A DNA stretch of 19,988 bases from Spirochaetales bacterium (GTDB lineage Bacteria > Spirochaetota > Spirochaetia > DSM-27196 > SLST01), in assembly GCA_007130265.1 (NCBI GenBank), contig SLST01000174.1, forward strand, positions 1-19,988, in the 5' to 3' direction. Made by a program: the position numbers and the translations under genes. Below, piece after piece: positions 8,086 through 15,873 of this stretch (within the stretch, counting starts at the first letter, position 1; every line of letters begins with the position of its first letter). Under the pieces are notes generated by a model, which worked only from the letters and a program-made list of their open reading frames with translations, was not told the origin of the DNA and did not search any database.

Positions 8086-8463
8086 ATGATCGACCGAGCG
8101 AAACTCCAGTATTGTTACGAGTTGGCCTTTCACCCGCCGCGCTTGAACGAAGTGTGGTGGCGTATGAAAGCGGGCGAGATTGCCGACCTCGATGCGCTGG
8201 GCGAGATGCTCGATACCGCGTTGCTCCTGCACCAGGCGCTGCCGAGCGAAGGCTACGCTTCGCAGCGCGCCCTGACCCGCTTGGCGCTCTATCAGGCGAA
8301 GGCCCGCGCGTTCGGCACCGTCCGGTTTCTCGAGAATCTGCGGCGGACTCATGGTGAATCACTCCTCGTTGGGAATTGCTTGATGCAATGCAGATTAGTG
8401 CTCGGGTTCCGGTTCCAAAATCGTCAGCCCGGCCACGGCTCGCCGCGACGTGGGCAGGAGTAA
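8086..8463 (+). CDS. Small hypothetical protein coupled to the nucleotidyltransferase-like fragment
   Basis: A 125-codon frame starting with ATG one base after the stop of the preceding frame (TGA-G-ATG), which is typical of translational coupling. The first ~90 residues (MIDRAKLQYCYELAFHPPRL to about RFLENLRRTHGE) are helix-rich with normal high-GC third positions and look genuinely coding. The rest runs antisense through the 3' end of the symporter remnant (from 8395) and looks like read-through, so the original C-terminus was probably lost near 8360. I do not recognise the family. Its position beside a nucleotidyltransferase-like gene would fit the second partner of a toxin-antitoxin-type or regulatory pair, but nothing in the sequence proves it. 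Confidence 0.45.
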   Translation: MIDRAKLQYCYELAFHPPRLNEVWWRMKAGEIADLDALGEMLDTALLLHQALPSEGYASQRALTRLALYQAKARAFGTVRFLENLRRTHGESLLVGNCLMQCRLVLGFRFQNRQPGHGSPRRGQE

Positions 8464-9275
8464 TGCGGCCAGGTACCCGACGGTGAACATGATCAGATTG
8501 CCGATGATTTGTGTGCAGTATAATTCGAACGGAGCGGTGAGCGCGGCGTGCAGCATGTTGGCGCCGGACAGCAGGTTCCACAGCGTGAACAGCGTGGTGC
8601 AAACGATGCCGACCCAAACGGCCGCCGCGCCGCCTTGCCGGGTGAGGAAACCGAGCAGATAGATCCCGAGCATTCCTCCGCTGAGCAGCGACACGACAAT
8701 GGTCAGCGTATGCTGGATCGTCATGGTGTCTGCCCGGGCGAGATAGATCGCGCCGCCGATCATCAGGGCGGCCGCCGCGGCGATGCCCCACGCCACGCGC
8801 AGGTAGTGGCGGTCGTCGCGGTCGCGCACCAGGAACCGTCGGTAGATGTCCGTTACGCCGCAGGTGGCGATGGCGTTGATGCTCGAATCGAGCGACGACA
8901 TGGCCGCCGCCAGGGCCGCGGCAATGAGTAGGCCGGTAATGCCCCGCGGCACGTAGTTCATAATGAAAAACGGCAGCACCTGTTCGGCGTTGCGCGTGCC
9001 GTCGAGCATTTCGGCCGCTTCCGGTTGCGGGAAGGCCTGGAAGAACACGTAAAGACTGGTCCCCAGAAACATGAACATGGCCACCATCATGCTCACGGTC
9101 CTCTCGTCCAGCGACAGGCCCCACGGCACCGGCTGCAGGGTGCCGTCGATCAGGTCGGCGAATGCCAGTTTTCCATCGGCCAGGGCGACGCTGAAGATTT
9201 GGGCCAGGCCCTGGGAGCATCAGCGAGGGGATATACCGCAGCCCGGCCGCCGACGAAGTAGTCCTCCGTGTTGAA
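8395..9275 (-). pseudogene. Sodium/solute symporter (SSS family), internally deleted and frameshifted
   Basis: Residues from 9210 down to 8395 encode the second half of an SSS transporter: ERTVSMMVAMFMFLGTSLYVFFQAF, then the sodium-site helix AAALAAAMSSLDSSINAIAT, then several hydrophobic helices to the C-terminus. Upstream, only the conserved post-TM1 tag NTEDYFVGGR (9272-9243) survives. It is followed by a frameshift (GLRYIPSLML in another frame) and a direct jump to GLAQIFSVALADGK, which normally lies just before TM7. Roughly TM2-TM6 are missing, TM1 is unrecognisable, and a stop precedes the long frame. No functional start exists. It lies downstream of the sialidase gene on the same strand, so it may once have been the uptake step for the released sugar. 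Confidence 0.75.
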
Positions 9276-9304
9276 TCTGGAAACGAAAATCCGACCGGCT
9301 TGGC

Positions 9305-9329
9305 GGGGGGGGCGGGGGGGCGGCGAGGG
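9305..9329 (+). repeat. G-tract with quadruplex potential
   Basis: Runs of eight and seven G separated by a single C, followed after a short linker by GGG. It lies in the 130-bp gap between the symporter remnant and the sialidase stop, about where TM1 of the symporter should have been encoded. It is compatible with a G-quadruplex, or with a slippage or sequencing-error hotspot. Apart from this tract, the gap 9276-9402 shows nothing recognisable. Confidence 0.5.
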
Positions 9330-9402
9330 CGCGGCAGTGGCGGTAGACCGGACCAAAACCAACCGGCCGAGCACCTGGCGGGCAGCCGCCTACACCGGCG
9401 CG

Positions 9403-10554
9403 CTACTCGATGGCCAGCGACTCGACCGGAATGATCGTCATTGCGCTGTGGTTCTTCTGCGAAGTGTAAATCACGTAAAGCTTGCCGTCGTGCTCTACGG
9501 CGTACGGGTACGACCACTCGGGCCCGACGCCCAATTCTGGCGAATGGCCGTGCCGAATCTGCCACACGGCCGCCAGCCGCTGCCCGCCGGGCCGGCCGAC
9601 GCCGATGACCAGTTCGTTCCTGCGGCGGCCCCCCGGCTCGGCCGGCACGTTCCAGACGAGGTACCGCTGGCCCGTGCTCAACAGGCCGGCGTACAGCTTG
9701 CTGTGCTCGATGGGCAGGTTGTTGGGCAGGGGGCCGCTCCACGTGCGACCGTAGTCGCCGCTGGTGAACGCCCGGCCGCCGCCCGGCGCGCGCACCATGG
9801 CGGTTACGTCGGCGCCGTCGACCCACACGGTCGTTTCGGGGAACGGCGGCAGGCGCTCGTCCATCAGGCGGACCACCGTCCACGGCCGCGCGAGGTTCTC
9901 GCCGTCGCTGATGGCCACGGCCGGCCATTCCGGCTTGGTCCGCGGGCGGTCGGCCACCCGGCCGGCCATGATGAAATTGCCGTCGTCCATCCGTACCGGC
10001 GTGCAGTTGGGCAGGAACATATCGGCAATGAACCCGCGCGATTCCCAGCGGCCGGCTGCCTCGTCCAGGGCGAACACCTCGCAGTTGACCACCAGGTCGG
10101 CCCCGACCATGTTCGTTACGTAGGCGTAAAGCGTTCCGCCGTGCGATAGGAACGCCACGGGCACGTACAGAATGCCCTTGCCGGCCCGGTCGTCGGCAAT
10201 CACTTCCACGCCCGACCAGGTTCGGCCGCCGTCGCGGGATCGGCGCCCGCGGATGGCCGAGGCCTCCTGCATTTCGTGCCGGGGGCAGTTGTACCAGGCT
10301 GCGAACAGCGTATCGGCGTGCCACACCACGGCGTTGTCGTGCAGGAACCGGTACTCCTCGCACGCCCGATGCACCAGCACGTCGACCGCCCCCTCCGGCC
10401 GCTGCCGCTCGTGGAGCGCAGGCCACGGCACCTGCTCGTCCCACAGGGCGAACGTGCCGGGGTTGCCGGGTTCCTCGGCGGCGGCCCAAGTGGCGGGCAT
10501 GATTGCCGCAAACACGGCCAAGACAATATGGGAACAGCGTAGGTGCGTGGTCAT
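9403..10554 (-). CDS. BNR-repeat sialidase-like protein, secreted
   Basis: A 383-residue exported protein. I use the ATG at 10554, which gives a good signal peptide (MTTHLRCSHIVLAVFAAIMP, cleavage near AAA/EE). A TTG five codons upstream is possible, and no strong ribosome site supports either. Two clear Asp-box motifs of the sialidase/BNR propeller are visible: SRDGGRTW (106-113) and SGDYGRTW (265-272). The ending LYVIYTSQKNHSAMTIIPVESL is typical of planctomycete exo-sialidase-like proteins. The family hydrolyses or binds terminal acidic sugars, but many members are not true sialidases and I cannot assign the catalytic Tyr/Glu/Arg set with certainty. It lies 73 bp downstream of a lyase stump of the N-acetylneuraminate lyase superfamily and upstream of a symporter remnant, which fits a sialic-acid-type cluster. 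Confidence 0.82.
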   Translation of the reverse strand: MTTHLRCSHIVLAVFAAIMPATWAAAEEPGNPGTFALWDEQVPWPALHERQRPEGAVDVLVHRACEEYRFLHDNAVVWHADTLFAAWYNCPRHEMQEASAIRGRRSRDGGRTWSGVEVIADDRAGKGILYVPVAFLSHGGTLYAYVTNMVGADLVVNCEVFALDEAAGRWESRGFIADMFLPNCTPVRMDDGNFIMAGRVADRPRTKPEWPAVAISDGENLARPWTVVRLMDERLPPFPETTVWVDGADVTAMVRAPGGGRAFTSGDYGRTWSGPLPNNLPIEHSKLYAGLLSTGQRYLVWNVPAEPGGRRRNELVIGVGRPGGQRLAAVWQIRHGHSPELGVGPEWSYPYAVEHDGKLYVIYTSQKNHSAMTIIPVESLAIE

Positions 10555-10627
10555 GGGTTTGTCTTTCAATGCATGGTGGACCGGCGACTACGTATCGTAT
10601 TCCAATCGAAGGTAGTGGTCAATCAAC

Positions 10628-10900
10628 TCATCGGCACGTTTCGGGCGAATCGCTCGACGCGCCGACGATCAGCGGCACCCGGCCGGCGGCGGCTTCCGCA
10701 ACCCGGCGGACGACCTTTTCGCGCTCGTCGACCGACAGATGCGCCGTCTCGCTGGCCACCACGGGTGAAAGCAGCCCGGCCACGCCTCCCCGCACCGCAT
10801 CGTCGACAAGCCGTTGCAGACTCGCCACGTCCACGGCCCCGCCCGCGTCGAAGGGCGTTTGCACGACGGAAACGATCCCCCGTGGCAAGATGGCGCTCAT
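10628..10900 (-). pseudogene. DHDPS/N-acetylneuraminate lyase family, N-terminal stump
   Basis: Only 90 residues of a TIM-barrel aldolase that is normally about 290-310 residues. The start is genuine: GIVSVVQTPFDAGGAVDVASL is the usual first strand of the family, followed by GGVAGLLSPVVASETAHLSVDER (in place of the usual G-T-T-G-E phosphate-site loop) and VPLIVGASSDSPETCR. The frame then stops at once, so the Tyr and Schiff-base Lys are lost. Its ATG overlaps the TGA of the upstream sialidase fragment (ATGA), so the two were translationally coupled. The stump ends 73 bp before the next gene. It is almost certainly non-functional as it stands. Whether it was a neuraminate lyase or another family member cannot be decided from this part. 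Confidence 0.75.
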
Positions 10901-11745
10901 TCTCCCGGGTCCCAAATGGTCGCCGCGATGTACCGGTAGCGCGGCAGGTCTTCGCGCATGGCGTGGTTCCAGTAGTAGGTGATGACCAACTTGCCGTCCG
11001 GGCGGCGGACGATGCGGGGATAGCCGACGTCGGTGTTCGCGCCCTCGTCGCCGCGCAGCACCATCTCGTCGCCCCACGACCGCCCCTCGTCGGTGCTGAT
11101 GCGCACGCATACGCTCGACCCCTCGCCGCCGCCGCGCCGGAAGACGTACGCCAGAACGAGCCGGCCGTCGGGCAGTTGCAACAGGGCCGCGGGGGTGTTC
11201 ACGTTGTCCGTCACCGGGTCGTCGAGCCGCTCCCAGGTGCGGGCGTTATTCTCCGAAGCGTAGCCGGCCAGCCACGTGCGGCCCCCCTCCCGGTGGCGGA
11301 CGACCGTCAGAAGCTTCTCGGGCGAAAGGCGCACCGTGGCCGGCATGATGGCGAAGTCGCGGCCGGGCGCGGGCTCCGGGCCGATCCAAGCGCGGCGCTG
11401 CCACGTCATGCCGCCGTCGGCCGTTCGCGTGGCCACGACGCGGCCCTCCCGCCCGTCGCGCTTCGCGGCGGTCAGGAACACCAGCATTTCGTCCGGGCCG
11501 TCGCCGAGGTAGTCGGTGCGGGCGGCGAACCCGTGGGTGTCGAGGTTGGGAAACCGGAACGGCCCGGCCCACGCCTTGCCCCGGTCGTACGTGTAGTAGA
11601 AGTGCGAAGGGCCGTCGTGGTTGTTTTCGCGCTGCATCAGGAAGGCGAAGCCGGGGCGGGCGAAGTGAATTGGCGGGCAAAGCGGGGGCACCGAGACGTT
11701 GCTGAAGATCGGGGGTCGCCCGAGCCCGTGCCGTGGCCCCTCACG
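10897..11745 (-). pseudogene. BNR-repeat sialidase-like protein, 5'-truncated
   Basis: The open frame begins after a TAG near 11750. Homology-like sequence is visible from REGPRHGLGRPPIFSNVSV onward, but there is no signal peptide and no plausible start except a GTG at 11691. At least four Asp-box-like motifs are present: YTYDRGKAW, TADGGMTW, SENNARTW and STDEGRSW, with strand-rich spacing as in a sialidase propeller. The C-terminus (GYPRIVRRPDGKLVITYYWN, RYIAATIWD) looks complete. The 3' end overlaps the start of the lyase stump by 4 bases. The missing 5' end coincides with the beginning of repeat-rich non-coding DNA, so an insertion or deletion probably removed it. It is a different subfamily from the intact BNR gene next door. 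Confidence 0.72.
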
Positions 11746-11879
11746 CGGCGACTAGTGGCGAGGCCTCGTCCGGAGCTAAACGATCAAGGTGGAGCCGCGT
11801 AAGCACGTCGTTGAGTCCTTCCAGCGTTACCTGGCTCGGCGAGGTGGTACATGAGTATACTCGGCGGGCGATACCACGG

Positions 11880-12010
11880 CAAGGCCGTAGCCCGCAAAAG
11901 GAAGGATGGTGGATGGAAGATGGGAGACTCCGTACTCCGTACTCGGTCCTCCACTCGCTTGCGCTTCGTGCTTGTATTGCCCCGGCTCGCGCGTACGGTC
12001 CGGTCAAACG
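11880..12010. repeat. Interspersed-repeat patch in non-coding DNA
   Basis: The 330-bp stretch between the sialidase remnant and the regulator stop (11746-12076) has no convincing gene. It contains short tandem CCGTACT copies (around 11930-11950), a GGTGGATGGAAGATGG stretch, and the phrase CTCGCTTGCGCTTCGTGCTT (from about 11955). The complement of that phrase, AAGCACGAAGCGCAAGCGAG, matches a dispersed intergenic repeat type I associate with planctomycete genomes. The last part (12000-12060) shows nothing recognisable. Confidence 0.5.
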
Positions 12011-12076
12011 CGACCCAACGGAACCGGACGCTCGCGCGTTGCGGCTGATTCAGTGAATGGGCGGGGTGGCGGCCCG

Positions 12077-13234
12077 CTACGGCAACGTGTACTTGCGCCG
12101 GAACGCCGCGGGGGTCAGGCCGGTGGAGCGCTTGAAGTAGCGGGAAAGGTGGCGGTCGTGTTCATAGCCGGCCATCTGCGCGATCTCCTGGATAGGCGTC
12201 GTGGTTTCGATGAGCAGGCGGGAAATGTACGCGACGCGGGCGCCGGCCAACTGCGTCTTGATCGAGCAGCCCAACTCGGCCTGGAACCGCTCGTTCAGCG
12301 CGCGGTGGGAAAGCTCGCCGGCGCGGACGACGTCGGAAACCTGGGTCGCCCAGGTCGCGTTCTCGCGGATGAACCGCAGGGCGCTGCGGACGTGCGGGTC
12401 ACCAACCATCAGCACGCTGGTCGACTGGCGCTCGACGACGCCGGTGGCGGGCGCCAGGATGCGCTGGCCGGCCATCGACTCGTCGCCTCGCATCATGCGC
12501 TCCAACAGGGCCGCCGCCTCATAGCCGGCCCGGTCCGACGCCATCGTAATGCTCGACAGAGGCGGATTCTGCATCTGGCACACGTATTGGTCGTTGTCGA
12601 CGCCGAGGACCGACACGTCTTCCGGAATGCCCAAGCCGAGCCCGCGGCAGATTTCGAAGACCGATTCCGCCCGATCGTCGTTCGCGCACAGCAGGCCGAG
12701 GGGTTTGGGTAAGGAATGGAGCCATTCTCGCAGGGCCGGTTCTTCCTTCGGCCAGGGGATTTGCGCCCGGCCGCCGAGCCGGTACACCTCGACGCGGAAC
12801 CCGGCTTCCTCGACCGCCGTGCGGAACACCTCGCACCGCCGGCGCGACCAGCCGATGCTGCCGTAGCCGCAAAAGGCGAAATGGCGGTGGCCGAGCTTCA
12901 GGAAATGTTCGGCGGCGAGCTTTCCCGCTTTCGCATCATCGGAAAGGACGGCGGGAACGGGGCCGGAATACTCGCTCACGTCGTAGGCGACCAGCGGCAC
13001 GCCCAGCGGCGTGAACTTGTCGAGTTGGTTGACCGGGCAGAAGGCGCCGTCGGGCTTCCAGGCTTCGAGGTCCTTGGGCGCGAACCGCCATTGGGCCCTG
13101 AGGTAGCTGTGCGGGGGGCGGTAGAAGGTCCAGGAGCCGTGGAGCACGGCGTAGCGGACGATCCCCGTCAGCAAGCCCCGGTCGAACCCCCTGGTGGCTT
13201 GGAGAAGCAAGGCGACACGAGGTGCTTTACGCAT
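12077..13234 (-). CDS. XylR-like transcriptional regulator (LacI-type sensor + AraC HTH)
   Basis: A 385-residue cytoplasmic regulator of the XylR class. Residues 1-~275 form a periplasmic-binding-protein-like sugar sensor (RVALLLQATRGFDRGLLTGI; LKLGHRHFAFCGYG; CANDDRAESVFEICRGLGL; IPEDVSVLGVDND; PPLSSITM). Residues ~283-385 form an AraC double helix-turn-helix (PIQEIAQMAGYEHDRHLSRYFKRSTGLTPAAFRR). There is no N-terminal LacI HTH, as expected for XylR. Start ATG at 13234. Such proteins bind their sugar ligand and activate neighbouring catabolic genes; here the symporter/dehydrogenase/RbsD operon is divergently transcribed 264 bp away. A good promoter precedes it (see 13304-13332). Ligand residues cannot be assigned from sequence. 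Confidence 0.92.
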   Translation of the reverse strand: MRKAPRVALLLQATRGFDRGLLTGIVRYAVLHGSWTFYRPPHSYLRAQWRFAPKDLEAWKPDGAFCPVNQLDKFTPLGVPLVAYDVSEYSGPVPAVLSDDAKAGKLAAEHFLKLGHRHFAFCGYGSIGWSRRRCEVFRTAVEEAGFRVEVYRLGGRAQIPWPKEEPALREWLHSLPKPLGLLCANDDRAESVFEICRGLGLGIPEDVSVLGVDNDQYVCQMQNPPLSSITMASDRAGYEAAALLERMMRGDESMAGQRILAPATGVVERQSTSVLMVGDPHVRSALRFIRENATWATQVSDVVRAGELSHRALNERFQAELGCSIKTQLAGARVAYISRLLIETTTPIQEIAQMAGYEHDRHLSRYFKRSTGLTPAAFRRKYTLP

Positions 13235-13303
13235 GAAGGCATTTCCCGGGTTTGCGATGGTACCGTTCGGTGCCGAATCGGCCGCGCACCGTAATTGGTG
13301 GTT

Positions 13304-13332
13304 ATTTTGCCGGAAATGGGGATGTCTGTCAA
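13304..13332 (-). promoter_or_regulatory. Sigma70-like promoter of the regulator gene
   Basis: On the minus strand TTGACA (13332-13327, perfect -35) is followed after exactly 17 bases by CAAAAT (13309-13304, four of six -10 bases). Transcription would begin near 13297 and give a leader of about 62 bases. An inverted repeat, CACC-N6-GGTG (13287-13300), covers the predicted start point, and TTCGG-TG-CCGAA (13266-13277) lies just inside the leader. Both are candidate autoregulatory operator sites. The choice of promoter is inference from consensus matching. Confidence 0.55.
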
Positions 13333-13400
13333 GCGGCGACCTTGTAAACTACCGGTTTGTACGTTTCTCGGTGCAAGAAGGTCGATTCGCCGGAACCCTC

Positions 13401-13417
13401 GGCACACGGCGTGTGCC
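13401..13417. promoter_or_regulatory. Candidate operator: perfect inverted repeat in the divergent region
   Basis: GGCACAC-GGC-GTGTGCC is a perfect 7-bp-arm palindrome about 82 bases upstream of the symporter start and well away from the regulator promoter. Its place suits an activator or operator site for the XylR-like protein. It could equally form a leader hairpin. No convincing plus-strand -35/-10 pair was found in 13235-13498, so the operon promoter is not located. Confidence 0.35.
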
Positions 13418-13498
13418 TGAACCATGGGCGCGGCCTGCAACCGGAAACGAAAGGGCTGAAAAGGATGGCACCACCGTGGCACTCGGAGGGCTATTGCG

Positions 13499-15823
13499 TT
13501 GAACATCGCTTTTTTCGATCTCGCCGTGATCGTCGTCTACATGCTCGGGATCATGGCCATCGGTCTCTTGTCGGTGCGCAAGGTGAAGTTGACCGGGGAC
13601 GTGTACTTCCTGGCCGGCCGCTCCCTGCGCTGGCCGGTGATCGGCGCCGCGCTGTTCGCCTCGAACATTTCCACCATCCATCTGGTGGGCCTGGCCGAGG
13701 GCGGCTACGCCAAGGGCCTGGTCGTCGGCAATTTCGAGTGGATGGCCACCTTCACGCTCATCCTGCTTGCGCTGGTGTTCGCGCCGTTCTACCTTCGCAG
13801 CCGCATTTCCACGCTGCCGGAGTTCCTTGAGAAGCGGTACAGTTCGTTGGCCCGGTCGATCATGGCCGTCATGGCCATCCTCTCGGCGCTGCTGATCCAC
13901 ATCGGGATCTCGCTGTATGCCGGCTCGAAGGTCTTGGAAACCTTGTTCGGGATCGACGTGTGGCTGGCGATCTGGGTCATCTCGGCTGTCACGGCCGTGT
14001 ACACGGTCATCGGCGGGCTGCGGGCGATCGTGGTGACCGAGACCATCCAGACGGTCATCCTGCTGGGCGGGGCGGTCCTGGTTACCGTGCTGGCGATCAG
14101 CCGCCTGCCCGAGCACGGCGTCCGCTCCTGGGCGGACCTGAACCGGCGCATCGACGTGCGGCACAGTGCCGAGGCGCTGGACCACGGCCACACGATTCTG
14201 ACCGGGGCCGACTGGCTGCTGAACGATCCCCACTCGCTGGCGGCGCTAGCGGGCGAGTTTCGCGCGATCGGCGGGGCGCTGGACCAGGCCGAACGGTTGG
14301 ACCGCGCCGACCGCGCCGAACAGGCGGATGGCGCGAGGACGCAGGCCACGAGCCGGCTGGCCGACGTGCGGGAAGCGTTGCGGGATGCCGACCGGCTGAC
14401 GGCGCTGCGGGTCCTGTTGGAAATGCGCGGGGCGGGAGCGGTCGGCGCGCCGCTGGGGCATGAACAGCGGCCGACGGCGCCGCCCGCCACCCCGGGCGCC
14501 ACGGAGCAAACGGCCGATCCGCTGGCCGATGCGATGCATCGCACCGGTGGCCGGGCGTTCGCGGCCGCGGCCGACGCGCTCGAGACGCTCGCCGCCGAAC
14601 CGGAGGCCGCAGCGGCCGACTTGACGTGGCACTTGGGCGTGCAGGTGAAGGACGGTCAGAAGCTCGATTTCGTCGCCGGCGTCTTGCAAGGCGCCCAGCA
14701 CTTGGAACTGGCCGCCGCCTTTGCCGATCCGAACCGCTGGGAACAATTCGGCAGGCTCGAAGCGGACTTTGCCGGCGCGGCCGCCGACCTCGACGCCGCG
14801 CGGCTTCGCGTGCTGGAGATCGCCGATATGAACCGGTATCTCTCAACCGGCGCGACGATCCGCACACCCCGGTTGAGCATGCTGCGCACCGAGGGGCCGT
14901 TCTTCTGGCTGGCCATCCTGCTGGGCTACCCCGTCCTGGGCGTGTGGTACTGGTGCAGCGACCAGGTGATTGTCCAGCGCGTGCTGGGGGCAAAGGACCA
15001 GCGCAACGCCCAGAACGGCGCCCTGTTCGCGGGCTTGCTGAAAATTACACCTGTCTTCCTGATGGTGCTGCCCGGTACGATCGCCTTCGTCATTTTCCGC
15101 GAAGAAATTGGCGACGACGCGGCCAGCACCCTGCCGGTGATGATCGAGCGGCTGATGCCGACGGGCCTGCTGGGGCTGATGGCCGCTTCGCTGCTGGCGG
15201 CCCTGATGAGCACGATCGCCGCGGCGCTGAACAGCACCGGGACGCTGGTGGCGCGGGACATTGTGGGGCACTTCCGGCCGCAAACCTCCGACGCGGCCCA
15301 GGTGCGCATCGGGCGCATCGCGGCGGTGGCGGTCATGCTGCTGGCAATGGCCTGGTCGACCCAGGGCGGCCGGTTCGGGACGATCTTCGAGATCATCAAC
15401 AAGATTCCGGCCCTGTTCCTGGCGCCGCCCATTACGACGGTATTCCTTTGGGGCGTCTTCTGGAAGCGGGGTACGCGGCAGGCCGCCGTGGCCACGCTCC
15501 TGCTGGGGCTGACGTTCGGGTTCGTCTTGTTCCTGGCCGATACGGGCGCGTTCGGCGGCGTCGAGTGGATTTCCGATCCCCGCCGAGGACTCGGCATCCC
15601 ATTCATGATCCAGGCATTCTTGATGTTCTGTGTGTGGTCCGTCGTTTTCGCGGGCATTTCGCTGGCCACGCCGGCTCCCGCCCCGGAACAAGTCGAGCAA
15701 ACCACCTGGCCGAACCCCGTGTCAGTGATCTTCTACGGCAGGTTGCGGGGCTGGCACGACCCGCGAACGTTAACCCTGGCCTTGCTGGCGCTCATGGCAG
15801 TCCTTTATTACGTATTTCGATAA
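13499..15823 (+). CDS. Sodium/solute symporter (SSS/SGLT type) with a large inserted domain
   Basis: A 774-residue membrane transporter, well above the 450-600 usual for the family. It starts at a TTG with ribosome site GGAGGG 8 bases upstream; no in-frame ATG fits the first helix. TM1-TM6 span about 5-203 (FLAGRSLRW; ASNISTIHLVGLAEGGY; PEFLEKRYSSLARS). TM7 onward begins at ~468 (GYPVLGVWYWCSDQVIVQRVLGAKD), with the sodium-site helix LLAALMSTIAAALNSTGTL at ~566-584. Residues ~210-462 are an inserted hydrophilic segment rich in Ala, Asp, Arg and Leu, with predicted-helical stretches (LDQAERLDRADRAEQADGAR). By family topology this loop is outside the membrane. It is the first gene of the operon and probably imports the operon's sugar with Na+. 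Confidence 0.88.
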   Translation: MNIAFFDLAVIVVYMLGIMAIGLLSVRKVKLTGDVYFLAGRSLRWPVIGAALFASNISTIHLVGLAEGGYAKGLVVGNFEWMATFTLILLALVFAPFYLRSRISTLPEFLEKRYSSLARSIMAVMAILSALLIHIGISLYAGSKVLETLFGIDVWLAIWVISAVTAVYTVIGGLRAIVVTETIQTVILLGGAVLVTVLAISRLPEHGVRSWADLNRRIDVRHSAEALDHGHTILTGADWLLNDPHSLAALAGEFRAIGGALDQAERLDRADRAEQADGARTQATSRLADVREALRDADRLTALRVLLEMRGAGAVGAPLGHEQRPTAPPATPGATEQTADPLADAMHRTGGRAFAAAADALETLAAEPEAAAADLTWHLGVQVKDGQKLDFVAGVLQGAQHLELAAAFADPNRWEQFGRLEADFAGAAADLDAARLRVLEIADMNRYLSTGATIRTPRLSMLRTEGPFFWLAILLGYPVLGVWYWCSDQVIVQRVLGAKDQRNAQNGALFAGLLKITPVFLMVLPGTIAFVIFREEIGDDAASTLPVMIERLMPTGLLGLMAASLLAALMSTIAAALNSTGTLVARDIVGHFRPQTSDAAQVRIGRIAAVAVMLLAMAWSTQGGRFGTIFEIINKIPALFLAPPITTVFLWGVFWKRGTRQAAVATLLLGLTFGFVLFLADTGAFGGVEWISDPRRGLGIPFMIQAFLMFCVWSVVFAGISLATPAPAPEQVEQTTWPNPVSVIFYGRLRGWHDPRTLTLALLALMAVLYYVFR

Positions 15824-15873
15824 ACGGTAACCCGATCGACACCCGAGTCGACACTGGAAAGAAGGAATCGCGT

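Noticed and set aside
7937..10489. Minus-strand frame of 850 codons across the sialidase and symporter remnant
   Set aside because: It is an out-of-frame shadow rich in Arg/Pro/Gly. It touches recognisable residues only where the symporter remnant is frameshifted.
13465..13501. ATG at 13465 as the symporter start
   Set aside because: It is out of frame with the transporter. The TTG at 13499 has the ribosome site and begins directly at the first helix.
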